In this document: in pieces, positions 7,595 through 15,429 of the stretch
How the letters are laid out: every line of letters begins with the position of its first letter
How positions within the stretch are numbered: position 1 is the stretch's first letter
Origin: Rubritalea tangerina
GTDB lineage: Bacteria; Verrucomicrobiota; Verrucomicrobiia; Verrucomicrobiales; Akkermansiaceae
DNA length: 64,000 nucleotides
Assembly: GCF_042683245.1 (NCBI RefSeq)
Contig: NZ_JBHUJB010000043.1
Span: 1-64,000, forward strand
Reading direction: 5' to 3'
Made by a program: the position numbers and the translations under genes
Notes under the pieces: generated by a model
What the model saw: only the letters and a program-made list of their open reading frames with translations
Databases searched by the model: none
Told to the model about the DNA's origin: nothing

Positions 7595-8918
7595 TGGTTT
7601 TCCATATTATTTAGCATCTTTGAGTGTGATGCAGTCGGCAATGTTAGCAGCATTGCTGGTGGGGGTATCATGTGGTTTATTGGGGAGTTACGTGGTGGTT
7701 CGGCGTGTCGCTTTGGTGGGGGATGCCCTTTCTCATGCGGTATTTCCTGGGGTGGTTGCTGGCTTTATGTGGAGTGAGGAGAGGAATATTTTTGTGATCT
7801 TTGGGTGTGCAATGGTTGCGGGCTTATTGGGGGTGGTATTTGTGAGGGCGTTGGAGAAGTCGACACGGTTGAAGTCAGATGCGGCCTTGGGGATTGTGTT
7901 GGCATCGTTTTTTGGCATAGGCATTTTGTGGAACTCGACGCAGCAGCAGAGCGGGGTTAAGGATTTTTTGTTTGGCGATTTGGCTGTGATTAGTGGACTT
8001 GACCTAGCCTTGATGGGGGGAGTGACGGGACTAGTGGTAGTGGCTGTGATAGCGCTGGTGCGTCCCTTTCAGGTATTGAGCTTTGATGAGGGGTTTGCTG
8101 TGGGCTTGGGCTACCCGGTGAAGGTGTTGAACTTTGTCTTTTTTGGTTTGTTGACCTTTACGGTGGTGGTGGCGCTGCAGGCAGTGGGGGTAGTGTTAGT
8201 TTCGGCGATGCTGATTACGCCGGCAGCGACTGCGTATTTATTGAGCGACAGGATGCACCGGATGATGCTGTATGCGGTAGGATTTGGGTGTTTTGCTTGT
8301 TTGGTAGGTGGGTATATTTCTAGCAAGGTGAATGGAATGCCTCCGGGGCCAGTGATCGCATTAGTGGGGGCTGGGATGTTTGCTGTGACCTACTTCTTGG
8401 CACCCAAGCATGGGGTGCTGGCCAAGCTGCTGCGTCATTTACAACAGCGTAAGCGTGTCGAGCGCGAGAATATCCTCAAGGCTATTTACCGTGTGCTTGA
8501 GGCGAATGATTTTGTAGATTCTGGGATTAGTGTTGAGCGTCTTGCCGAAGTGCGGCGTGCGACCTTGGATGAAGCACAGCGGCAAGGAAAGTTATTGGTG
8601 GATGCTGAGGAAGCGACTTGGGAGGAAGATCGATCTGCTATTTATTTAACTCCTTCTGGCTGGCGTAGGGCGGCGGAAATTGTACGAAATCACCGTCTAT
8701 GGGAGCTGTATTTGACTGATCTAGCAAATTACGAAGCGGACCACGTGCATGATGACGCTGAGAAGATTGAGCATATTTTAGGGGCAGAGGCCGTAAGGAA
8801 GTTAGAGCGTGACTTGGACTTCCCCGAATTTGATCCACACGGGAAGCCGATTCCGAGTGTGATACGATCTGCGGATTCTGTCGTTGGAAAGAGTGAAGAA
8901 ACGGGCTATGGCATTTAG
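7584..8918 (+). CDS. Metal ABC permease fused to a C-terminal DtxR/MntR-type sensor domain
   Basis: This is a 444-residue fusion. Residues about 15-280 are an ABC-3 family permease with several membrane helices ('VVVRRVALVGDALSHAVFPG' is the typical signature). Residues about 290-425 are a complete DtxR/MntR-like module: a winged-helix segment (about 295-365) and the metal-binding dimerisation domain. Ligand positions of DtxR are all filled: His370, Glu374 and His389 (ancillary site) and Glu393, Glu396 and His397 (primary site, with Glu for the Cys of DtxR). The recognition-helix region is poorly conserved, so DNA binding is doubtful. The start is taken as the ATG pair at 7584/7587, overlapping the ATPase stop; upstream codons in this frame only shadow the ATPase gene. 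A membrane-tethered metal sensor or allosteric gate is inferred. Confidence 0.9.
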   Translation: MMPDGFPYYLASLSVMQSAMLAALLVGVSCGLLGSYVVVRRVALVGDALSHAVFPGVVAGFMWSEERNIFVIFGCAMVAGLLGVVFVRALEKSTRLKSDAALGIVLASFFGIGILWNSTQQQSGVKDFLFGDLAVISGLDLALMGGVTGLVVVAVIALVRPFQVLSFDEGFAVGLGYPVKVLNFVFFGLLTFTVVVALQAVGVVLVSAMLITPAATAYLLSDRMHRMMLYAVGFGCFACLVGGYISSKVNGMPPGPVIALVGAGMFAVTYFLAPKHGVLAKLLRHLQQRKRVERENILKAIYRVLEANDFVDSGISVERLAEVRRATLDEAQRQGKLLVDAEEATWEEDRSAIYLTPSGWRRAAEIVRNHRLWELYLTDLANYEADHVHDDAEKIEHILGAEAVRKLERDLDFPEFDPHGKPIPSVIRSADSVVGKSEETGYGI

Positions 8919-8926
8919 CTACAGTA

Positions 8927-9094
8927 ATGGACGAAGAAAAAGCCAAACTCAAGACTGTGAGGGTGCGCATCAATGTTGATGAGCAGGCACCACCACGGAC
9001 GCGTACGGGTGAAATTATCCATGAACTCGTAGCCTTCACCAAGAAGCTCATTCCATTTAGCACGAAAGAAGGATCGAATAAGGAAGAGAAGTGA
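8927..9094 (+). CDS. Small 55-residue protein between the two permease genes
   Basis: An ATG at 8927 opens a 55-codon frame ending in TGA at 9092-9094. The product is highly charged: an N-terminal Lys/Glu segment, 'VRVRINVDE', 'APPRTRTGEIIHELVAF', a 'TKKLIPF' segment and a Lys/Glu tail. It has no signal peptide or membrane helix. It begins 8 bp after the permease-sensor gene, and its stop overlaps the GTG start of the next permease as GTGA, the arrangement of translationally coupled genes. That, and the lack of any other use for the 172-bp gap, argue that it is real. Function is unknown; a cytoplasmic adaptor for the transporter is one possibility. Confidence 0.6.
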   Translation: MDEEKAKLKTVRVRINVDEQAPPRTRTGEIIHELVAFTKKLIPFSTKEGSNKEEK

Positions 9095-10023
9095 GTATTT
9101 GGGAACAACCGTGGGCGATATTTGGGATGGGGGCTGTGTGGCTCACATTGATGTGTTTTTTAGTAGCTTTGCCCTGTGCTCAGCTAGGGACATTTTTGGT
9201 CCTCAGGAGGATGTCATTGGTTGGTGATGCGATCAGCCATAGCGTATTACCTGGTATTGTTGTGGCCTTCTTATTTGTGGGAGATTTGGCATCTCCATGG
9301 TTATTGATAGGGGCTGCGGTTGCTGGCTTGTTAGTGACAGTGTTGATTGAACAGATTCACCAAAGGACGCGCATCAAGCAAGATTCAGCAATTGGCATAG
9401 CATTTACATCGTTATTTGCCTTGGGGGTGGTGATGCTCTCACTCTATTTGGACAAGGTGCATCTTGATCAGCAATGTGTAGTGGAAGGTTCTTTGGGGGA
9501 TATTTTGCACTACGACACAGTGGCATTACTGGGGTTTGATGTGCCGACTCCAGTGGTTTCCATGGGGGTAGTTGCGGCATTGACGATGGTGATTATCGTT
9601 GTTTTTTACAGGGTGCTGATGCTCAGTTCATTTGACGCGGGGCTGGCGGCTTCATTTGGTTACAAGCCGATGGTGGTACACTATGCCTTGATGGCATTTT
9701 TGTCAGTGGTGGTAGTGGCGGCATTTCAGGCTGTGGGGGCGATTTTAGTGATCGCGTTACTCATTTTACCTGGAGCGAGTGCGTATCTATGCTCGCACAA
9801 GTTGAAGACGATATTGATATTGGCGAGTTTGCATGCCTTTTTATCGTCGCTGATTGGTATATACATTCATGTGTGGACGAATGGAAACCAGTCTGCGGCA
9901 GTGGTTGTAGCGGGGCTCGGTTTATTTTTGTTAGCCTGGCTATTTGGGCCGGCGGATGGCGTGGTAGTCCGGGCGATCCACCGACGTGCTAAGCCCGTCA
10001 GCGAAGTTGTTGGGCACTCTTAA
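9091..10023 (+). CDS. Second metal ABC transporter permease (ABC-3 family)
   Basis: This 310-residue polytopic membrane protein has the ABC-3 signature 'VLRRMSLVGDAISHSVLPG' near residue 45 and about eight hydrophobic segments. It pairs with the fused permease to form a heterodimeric channel, as TroC and TroD do. The GTG start at 9091 is supported by an AGGAAG ribosome-binding site at 9081-9086 and by the GTGA overlap with the small upstream gene. It is the last gene of the operon; a convergent gene ends 7 bp beyond its stop. Confidence 0.93.
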   Translation: MSIWEQPWAIFGMGAVWLTLMCFLVALPCAQLGTFLVLRRMSLVGDAISHSVLPGIVVAFLFVGDLASPWLLIGAAVAGLLVTVLIEQIHQRTRIKQDSAIGIAFTSLFALGVVMLSLYLDKVHLDQQCVVEGSLGDILHYDTVALLGFDVPTPVVSMGVVAALTMVIIVVFYRVLMLSSFDAGLAASFGYKPMVVHYALMAFLSVVVVAAFQAVGAILVIALLILPGASAYLCSHKLKTILILASLHAFLSSLIGIYIHVWTNGNQSAAVVVAGLGLFLLAWLFGPADGVVVRAIHRRAKPVSEVVGHS

Positions 10024-10030
10024 GTGCTGG

Positions 10031-10996
10031 CTAATAGAAGTGGTCTTCTAGGTGGGCACGTTCCGCTTCACTCCGCCTTTGGTCTCGGTGGGATTCGAGA
10101 AGTTTAATTGTCTTCTTTAGGAGTGGTTTGTCGGCAGCGATGATTTCTTTTTTGATTGGATTTTCCCAAGGGTATTCTTCTAGCAATTTCATGGGGAGTT
10201 CCTCTTCACTCCAGAGTGCTTGATGGAGTTGGGCAACCTCGAGAGCTTCTGCTGCATGCCTGGCTGGCCTATCGGTGGGGAGTTCGATGGCGTGGCATTC
10301 GGGGTTGAGCATGAATGCGGCGAAGAATGGGTTAGCGTGGTTGATGGCACGAAAGTGGCGCTTCATGCTGTTAGATCGTTCATGCATCCACTGCCAGAGG
10401 CTGCGACCAAAGAGGAGTTCGGGGATTTCGTCCATTTGATCAGGAGTCCAGTCAGGAAGTTCTTTGAGAAAGTGGAGGTATGCTTGGCTGACTCTACTGG
10501 AGAGTGATTTTTCGAATGCCTCGTGATGGCAGAGTCTTTCGGCATCATCGTGCTTGTTTGCGTAGAGGTAGCAGAGCACGAGGACTGACCGGAGTTGACG
10601 TGGGTCGGCAGGGTCGTGGTCGAGTCCTTTTTTGAGCCATTGGATTGCTTCAGTATAGTCTTCCTGATTGTAGTAGAGGGTGCCAAGGTGTTTATAGATC
10701 TCTAACATTGCAAGCTCGTTAGGGGAATAGGTGTCAGTGGTCGGCCTTGGGCTTGGGTAGAGTGATTCGGCAATCGTTAGGGCCTCGATACAAGCGTCAC
10801 GCGATTGGGGGAATTGTGAGTAGGTTGAAAGGAGCAGAAGCCAGGCGTCTAGGCATTGTGAGGAGATTTCGAGAGAGCGTTTTGCGAGCGAACGTTTTTT
10901 GAGATGTGAGTCTTTTGGCCGCGACTCTTGAAGGAGGTCTTGTGCTCGGATGAGTGGGTCTGAGTGAAAGAAGTCGAAAGTATCGTTATTGCTCAT
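10031..10996 (-). CDS. Tetratricopeptide-repeat protein of unknown role
   Basis: This is a 321-residue protein without a signal peptide. TPR-like helices are visible in the middle: 'EIYKHLGTLYYNQEDYTEAIQWLKKGLDHDPADPRQL' spans a clear repeat (about residues 107-145), preceded by 'KRSLEISSQCLDAWLLL' and 'EALTIAESLYPS'. The second half, with 'WQWMHERSNSMKRHFRAINHANP', resembles the family annotated as ST7-like or simply TPR protein. The start is set at the ATG at 10996 (MSNNDTFDF); a longer frame to 11071 has no better support. It probably mediates protein contacts. No operon partner is evident. Confidence 0.75.
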   Translation of the reverse strand: MSNNDTFDFFHSDPLIRAQDLLQESRPKDSHLKKRSLAKRSLEISSQCLDAWLLLLSTYSQFPQSRDACIEALTIAESLYPSPRPTTDTYSPNELAMLEIYKHLGTLYYNQEDYTEAIQWLKKGLDHDPADPRQLRSVLVLCYLYANKHDDAERLCHHEAFEKSLSSRVSQAYLHFLKELPDWTPDQMDEIPELLFGRSLWQWMHERSNSMKRHFRAINHANPFFAAFMLNPECHAIELPTDRPARHAAEALEVAQLHQALWSEEELPMKLLEEYPWENPIKKEIIAADKPLLKKTIKLLESHRDQRRSEAERAHLEDHFY

Positions 10997-11114
10997 AGAC
11001 TGTGCGGTGGAATCTCGGCGTATCATAGCGCATCGATATCCTAAAGTGGCAAATGATTTTATTTCTAACAATACAGAGGGGCTCAGTACGTGAGAAGTGT
11101 GGTAGGGGGGTAAA

Positions 11115-11147
11115 GAAAAAGGCAGGCTCTAGAGAGAACCTGCCTTG
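11115..11147 (-). terminator. Terminator of the SUF operon
   Basis: AAGGCAGG (11119-11126) pairs with CCTGCCTT (11139-11146). On the minus strand the stem runs into TTTTTC, 22 bp beyond the sufD stop. Confidence 0.85.
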
Positions 11148-11169
11148 AAAATAAGATATAATGAAGTCG

Positions 11170-12459
11170 TTAGGCGACTGTATCGAACTTGGCATCGATG
11201 TAGCCAAGAGCGAGGGCTTCGAGAGCTTCATTCTCGAGGCGTTCGACGACTTCAACCGAGAAGCCACGCGCGATGAGCTGGCGAGCTTTTTTCGGGTGAA
11301 TACCGCGGGCTTGGAGGTAGAAGATTTCCTCGTCGCTGATTGCTGCGGAGGTAGAGCCGTGTGAGCACTTTACTTGGTCTGCATGGATCTGGAGACCAGG
11401 CATTGAGTTTGCTTCCGTAGTGTCGTCCATGAGGAGGTTACGGCATGTTTGGTAGGCATCAGTGTAGTGTGCGCCTTCGTCCACGTTGATGAGACCTGAG
11501 AAGACAGTCTTGGCCTTGCCGAAGAGTGTGTTCTTGTAGAGTAGGTCTGAGTTTGTATGAGGGGCTGCGTGGTGCTGGAAGGTGCGCTGGTCGTACTTCT
11601 GCTCGCCAGTCGGAATATTGACTGAGAGCATATCGGAGTTTGAGCCTTGTCCATTGAGTTTGGAGAGCGACTCATTGCGTGCCCATGCTGCGCCGACATT
11701 GAGAGTGAATGCCTTTGCGTTTGCATCGCGATCGACTTCTGTGTTGTTGATCTGAACGATTTTGGAGTCGAGGTTGAGGTCTTGGATGGCTGAGTAGTTG
11801 AGCTGGGATCCATTACCAGCGATGAGGTCGTTCATGGCGATGACGAGACCGGAGGAATCGCTGGCGTTCTTGAAGTAGTCAACGACGGTTACCTTCGCGT
11901 TGTCTTCGGTGATGATGAGTGTGTGGGGGAAGATGGCACACTTTTCGCCGGCAACGATGTGGTAGACTTCGATTGGTTTTTCGACTTCGACACCTTTTGG
12001 AACCCACACGAAGAGGCCGTTAGTGAGGTGAGCTTTATGGAGAGCCGCGTACTTGGCGGAGCCGAGCTTGGTGTCACCCTTCATGAAGTATTTCTCAACG
12101 AGGTCGCTGTGTTGTTGGAGTGCGTCTTCGAGAGGAAGACAGATCACGCCATCTGGTAGGTCAGCTTCGGCGTGTACGAGTGAATCGTTTGCAAAGATGA
12201 ACTGAGCGGATGTTTCATCGAGTCCAGAGATTTGGACATCGATGTCTTCTGAGGAAGCGAATGCAGCTGGAGCGAACTCTTCGAAGTTGAGTTGCTTGAG
12301 CTCACCGAAGCGCCATGTCTCGTCTTTGCGCGAAGGGGCAGGGGTGTCGAGGTAGGTTTGCCAAGCTGCGGTCTGAGCGTCGATGAACCACTGAGGAGCG
12401 TCAGCAAGTGTTGGTGGCTGCTCGGCAGTGATGCTTGGAATTTCTAAAGTTGTAGTCAT
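11170..12459 (-). CDS. sufD: Fe-S cluster assembly protein SufD
   Basis: This is a 429-residue cytoplasmic scaffold component of the SufBC2D complex, which builds iron-sulfur clusters. The C-terminal half carries the family hallmark 'HADQVKCSHGSTSAAISDEEIFYLQARG', including the conserved CSHG. The N-terminal part is the more variable SufD helical domain ('SRKDETWRFG' is typical). It is the last gene of the operon regulator-sufC-sufB-sufD. Its 5' leader contains four TTAAGT units at exact 7-bp spacing. No cysteine desulfurase (sufS) or sufE/sufU follows; the sulfur donor must be encoded elsewhere. Confidence 0.95.
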   Translation of the reverse strand: MTTTLEIPSITAEQPPTLADAPQWFIDAQTAAWQTYLDTPAPSRKDETWRFGELKQLNFEEFAPAAFASSEDIDVQISGLDETSAQFIFANDSLVHAEADLPDGVICLPLEDALQQHSDLVEKYFMKGDTKLGSAKYAALHKAHLTNGLFVWVPKGVEVEKPIEVYHIVAGEKCAIFPHTLIITEDNAKVTVVDYFKNASDSSGLVIAMNDLIAGNGSQLNYSAIQDLNLDSKIVQINNTEVDRDANAKAFTLNVGAAWARNESLSKLNGQGSNSDMLSVNIPTGEQKYDQRTFQHHAAPHTNSDLLYKNTLFGKAKTVFSGLINVDEGAHYTDAYQTCRNLLMDDTTEANSMPGLQIHADQVKCSHGSTSAAISDEEIFYLQARGIHPKKARQLIARGFSVEVVERLENEALEALALGYIDAKFDTVA

Positions 12460-12466
12460 ATAGAAA

Positions 12467-12496
12467 GTGTTAAGTATTAAGTGTTAAGTTTTAAGT
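12467..12496. repeat. Seven-base tandem repeat in the sufD leader
   Basis: TTAAGT begins at 12470, 12477, 12484 and 12491, a strict 7-bp period (unit GTTAAGT with small changes). It occupies the gap between the sufB stop and the sufD start, so on the minus strand it is transcribed as ACTTAAC-type repeats directly ahead of the sufD start codon, where no strong ribosome-binding site is seen. Confidence 0.7.
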
Positions 12497-12546
12497 GATG
12501 AGTCAGGTGGCTATGCCGCATTTTCACTTAGAACTCGACTAGCGGA

Positions 12547-13992
12547 TTAACCGACGGAGCCTTCCATTTCGAGGTCGATGAGGCGTTTGAGTTCCACCGA
12601 GTATTCCATTGGGAACTCGCGTACGAGGTCGTTGACGAAGCCGTTTACAGCGAGTGACATTGCTTCACCTTCGGAGAGGCCACGCTGCTGCATGTAGAAG
12701 AGCATGTCTTCAGAAACCTGAGAAACAGATGCTTCGTGCTGGGTCACGTGCTGATTACCGCGCACAGTGATTGCTGGGTAGGTGTCGGTACGTGAGTTGG
12801 TGTTGATGAGAAGCGCGTCACACTCGGTGTTGTTCTTGCAGCCCTTGAGGTGCTTTGGAATGTGAACTTGGCCGCGGTAAGTGGAGATACCTTCACCTAC
12901 GGAGATGGACTTGGAAACAACGTTGGAAGTAGTGTTGTTTGCCGCGTGGATCATCTTCGCACCAGTGTCTTGTTGTTGGCCGTTGTTAGCGAGTGCGATG
13001 GAGATTACTTCACCACGAGCGCGCTCGCCCTTCATGACCACACCTGGGTATTTCATTGTGAGGCGGGAACCGATGTTACAGTCGATCCAGCGGATCTCTG
13101 CGTCTTCGTGTGCCATGCCACGCTTGGTCACGAGGTTGAATACGTTAGATGACCAGTTTTGAACGGTTACATACTGGATCTTCGCGCCTTTCATTGCCAC
13201 GAGCTCAACGACTGCTGAGTGGAGTGTGGATGTTTCGAACTGAGGTGCGGTACAGCCTTCCATGTACATGACTTCTGAGCCTTCGTCCGCGATGATGAGC
13301 GTGCGCTCGAACTGACCGAAGTTTTCTGAGTTGATACGGAAGTATGCCTGAAGTGGCTGCTTAAGCTTCACACCTTTCGGGATGTAGATGAAAGAGCCGC
13401 CAGAGAATACTGCGGAGTTGAGTGCGGAGAACTTGTTGTCGCCAGTTGGGATGACCTTACCGAACCAAGGGCGGAAGATTTCTTCGTGTTCGCGGAGACC
13501 TTCTGTGGAGTTGACGAAGATGACGCCTTGCTTCTCGAGATCTTCTTTGACGTTGGAGTAGGCTGCTTCGGAGTCGAACTGTGCTTCCACACCTGCGAGG
13601 AATGCACGTTCTTGCTCAGGGATGCCGAGACGTTCGAATGTTTCCTTTACGTCGTCAGGCACGTCGTCCCAGCTACGCTTTGGGCGTTCACCATCGGAGA
13701 GGTAGTAGCGGATGGCATCGAAATCGATATTGTTGAGGTCATCGGTAGCCCAGTTGGTAGGCATTGGCTTGGATTCGAAAACACCGAGCGCCTTGTGGCG
13801 GAATTCGCGGATCCAGTCCTTTTCTTTTTTGACATCAGAGATGTAGTCGATGGTGTCTTTATTGAGACCGTAACCAGCATCGAACTTGTGGTTTTCAGGG
13901 AAACGGAAGTCGCCCTTAGCGCGGTCGATTGCGATCGCGTCAGCTGTTTCCTGATCGATGTCAGGAGCGATTGTAGAATCTGAAATTTCCAT
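12547..13992 (-). CDS. sufB: Fe-S cluster assembly protein SufB
   Basis: This is a 481-residue core scaffold of the SufBCD complex. The conserved 'TECDALLIN' Cys (equivalent to the sulfur-accepting Cys405 of E. coli SufB) and the 'QHEASVSQVSEDMLFYMQQRG' block with its essential Glu are present. The typical SufB N-terminus ('DWIREFRHKAL') is also visible. I place the start at the ATG at 13992; an in-frame GTG at 14028 would add 12 residues, and neither has a strong ribosome-binding site. The gene lies between sufC and sufD, all in one transcription unit. Confidence 0.96.
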   Translation of the reverse strand: MEISDSTIAPDIDQETADAIAIDRAKGDFRFPENHKFDAGYGLNKDTIDYISDVKKEKDWIREFRHKALGVFESKPMPTNWATDDLNNIDFDAIRYYLSDGERPKRSWDDVPDDVKETFERLGIPEQERAFLAGVEAQFDSEAAYSNVKEDLEKQGVIFVNSTEGLREHEEIFRPWFGKVIPTGDNKFSALNSAVFSGGSFIYIPKGVKLKQPLQAYFRINSENFGQFERTLIIADEGSEVMYMEGCTAPQFETSTLHSAVVELVAMKGAKIQYVTVQNWSSNVFNLVTKRGMAHEDAEIRWIDCNIGSRLTMKYPGVVMKGERARGEVISIALANNGQQQDTGAKMIHAANNTTSNVVSKSISVGEGISTYRGQVHIPKHLKGCKNNTECDALLINTNSRTDTYPAITVRGNQHVTQHEASVSQVSEDMLFYMQQRGLSEGEAMSLAVNGFVNDLVREFPMEYSVELKRLIDLEMEGSVG

Positions 13993-14055
13993 ATACTTCG
14001 TAGAGTTAGGATTAATAACTGCGGACACTTAGGGAAAAGCGTCCCAGCCATTTGC

Positions 14056-14802
14056 TTAGACTGCTGCTGGTGAGAGGTGGTCGTAGCCTTTTTCTTCGAG
14101 TTCGAGAGCGAGCTCAGGTCCGCCGGTCTTGACGATTTTACCGTCAGCGAGGACGTGGACGACATCAGGTTTGATGTAGTTGAGGAGGCGTTGGTAGTGG
14201 GTGATGACGAGGAATCCACGCTCAGGTGAACGGAGCATGTTGACGCCTTCGGAAACGACTTTGAGGGCATCGATATCGAGGCCGGAGTCGGTTTCATCGA
14301 GGATAGCGTATTTAGGATCGAGCATCATCATTTGAAGGATCTCATTGCGCTTTTTCTCACCACCTGAGAAGCCTTCGTTGACTGCACGAGCGGTGAACTT
14401 GCGGTCCATGCTGAGGGAATCCATTTTTTCGTAGAGGTCCTTATAGTAGGCCACGGCGTCGATTTCTTGGCCCTCTGGAAGGCGAGCTGAGAGAGCAGCG
14501 CGGATAAAGTTTGCGTTGGAGACACCTGGGATTTCCATTGGGTATTGGAAAGCGAGGAAGATGCCGGCGCGGGAGCGCTCATCGACTTCCATTTCGAGTA
14601 CGTCTTCACCATCCATAGTGATGGAACCGGAAGTCACTTCATAGTCTTCGTGACCTGCGATGATCTTGGAGAGAGTGGACTTACCAGCACCGTTTGGTCC
14701 CATGATTGCGTGTACTTCGCCTTTTGGGATTTCGAGGTTGAGGCCTTTAAGAATCTCGGTGTCTCCGATCTTAGCGTGAAGGTCTTTGATGATGATGGAC
14801 AT
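14056..14802 (-). CDS. sufC: Fe-S cluster assembly ATPase SufC
   Basis: This is a 248-residue soluble ABC-type ATPase that drives the SufBCD scaffold. Walker A is GPNGAGKST (residues 35-43); the signature is the SufC-specific 'FSGGEKKRNEILQM', followed by 'YAILDETDSGLDIDAL' and the switch 'VITHYQRLL'. No transmembrane partner exists, as expected. It is the first structural gene after the Fur-family regulator, with a 63-bp spacer that contains imperfect GTTAAGT heptads. Confidence 0.97.
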   Translation of the reverse strand: MSIIIKDLHAKIGDTEILKGLNLEIPKGEVHAIMGPNGAGKSTLSKIIAGHEDYEVTSGSITMDGEDVLEMEVDERSRAGIFLAFQYPMEIPGVSNANFIRAALSARLPEGQEIDAVAYYKDLYEKMDSLSMDRKFTARAVNEGFSGGEKKRNEILQMMMLDPKYAILDETDSGLDIDALKVVSEGVNMLRSPERGFLVITHYQRLLNYIKPDVVHVLADGKIVKTGGPELALELEEKGYDHLSPAAV

Positions 14803-14814
14803 GGTTGTGTTGTT

Positions 14815-14834
14815 TTAGGTGTTATGTGTTAAGT
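14815..14834. repeat. Seven-base repeat in the sufC leader
   Basis: TTAGGT (14815), TTATGT (14822) and TTAAGT (14829) follow one another at exactly 7 bp. Unit and period match the array ahead of sufD, and the position is the same: the leader of a SUF gene on the minus strand. Confidence 0.55.
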
Positions 14835-14865
14835 TGGAGTTTCGCGACTGGGTCGCGGAAAGTGA

Positions 14866-15270
14866 TTAGTTTTGGGGGAGGGTGCCGCGGAGGGTGATGT
14901 CTAGGTTGTTAATTTGTGCGCCTTCAGGGAGGTCGAGGAAGTCGCTGAGTTGGACACCTTTTTTGAATTGGACATCCAGGATGGTGCCTGTGGCTTCGTC
15001 ATGGAAGTGACCGTGTTCACTAAGATTTGGACAATAGCGAGAAGATTCGCGTTCAAAATTCACTTGTCGTACGGCGTGGTGTTCGACGAGTGTTTCGAGG
15101 CAGTTATAGACGGTGGCGAGTGAGATGCCGGGAGTGCTTTTTTTGACGCGCTCGTAGACTTCGGCGGCGGTGGGGTGGTCGCGGTTTTCCATGAGCACGC
15201 GGTAGACTTCCTTGCGCTGTTTTGTCATGCGCAGTCCGGGAATGTTGAGGGTGTGTGCGTTTTCACTCAT
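14866..15270 (-). CDS. Fur-family regulator (Irr/PerR-like) heading the SUF operon
   Basis: This is a 134-residue DNA-binding protein. The Fur winged helix is clear ('RMTKQRKEVYRVLMEN', 'HPTAAEVYERV', 'ISLATVYNCLETLVEHHAVRQV'), followed by the regulatory metal motif 'SEHGHFHDEATG'. The two CxxC structural zinc motifs of Fur and PerR are missing; only two scattered Cys remain. This resembles haem-responsive Irr or a minimal PerR more than classical Fur. The start is set at the ATG at 15270; a TTG at 15309 would begin only 8 bp from the palindromic operator. As first gene of the unit it most likely controls the SUF genes and itself in response to iron or peroxide (inference). Confidence 0.88.
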   Translation of the reverse strand: MSENAHTLNIPGLRMTKQRKEVYRVLMENRDHPTAAEVYERVKKSTPGISLATVYNCLETLVEHHAVRQVNFERESSRYCPNLSEHGHFHDEATGTILDVQFKKGVQLSDFLDLPEGAQINNLDITLRGTLPQN

Positions 15271-15316
15271 AGTGCTGAGGGAAGCTAGCCTCGCCTGAGT
15301 GTGGTTCAAGTCTTTT

Positions 15317-15331
15317 TTAGAATAATTCTAA
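15317..15331. promoter_or_regulatory. Perfect 7-1-7 palindrome, candidate Fur/PerR-type operator
   Basis: TTAGAATAATTCTAA is a perfect inverted repeat with one central base, the same 7-1-7 architecture as PerR and Fur boxes (TTATAATNATTATAA type). It lies 46 bp before the regulator's ATG and about 98 bp before the divergent hpt start, so it could control both directions. Confidence 0.7.
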
Positions 15332-15429
15332 GTCTAAATAAAGTATAAGGAAGGCTAATGATTGCGAGGTGTGTGATCACGTGGACGATGAGAGTTGCTG
15401 AACTCGACTTGTTAGGTATAAGTGATGGT

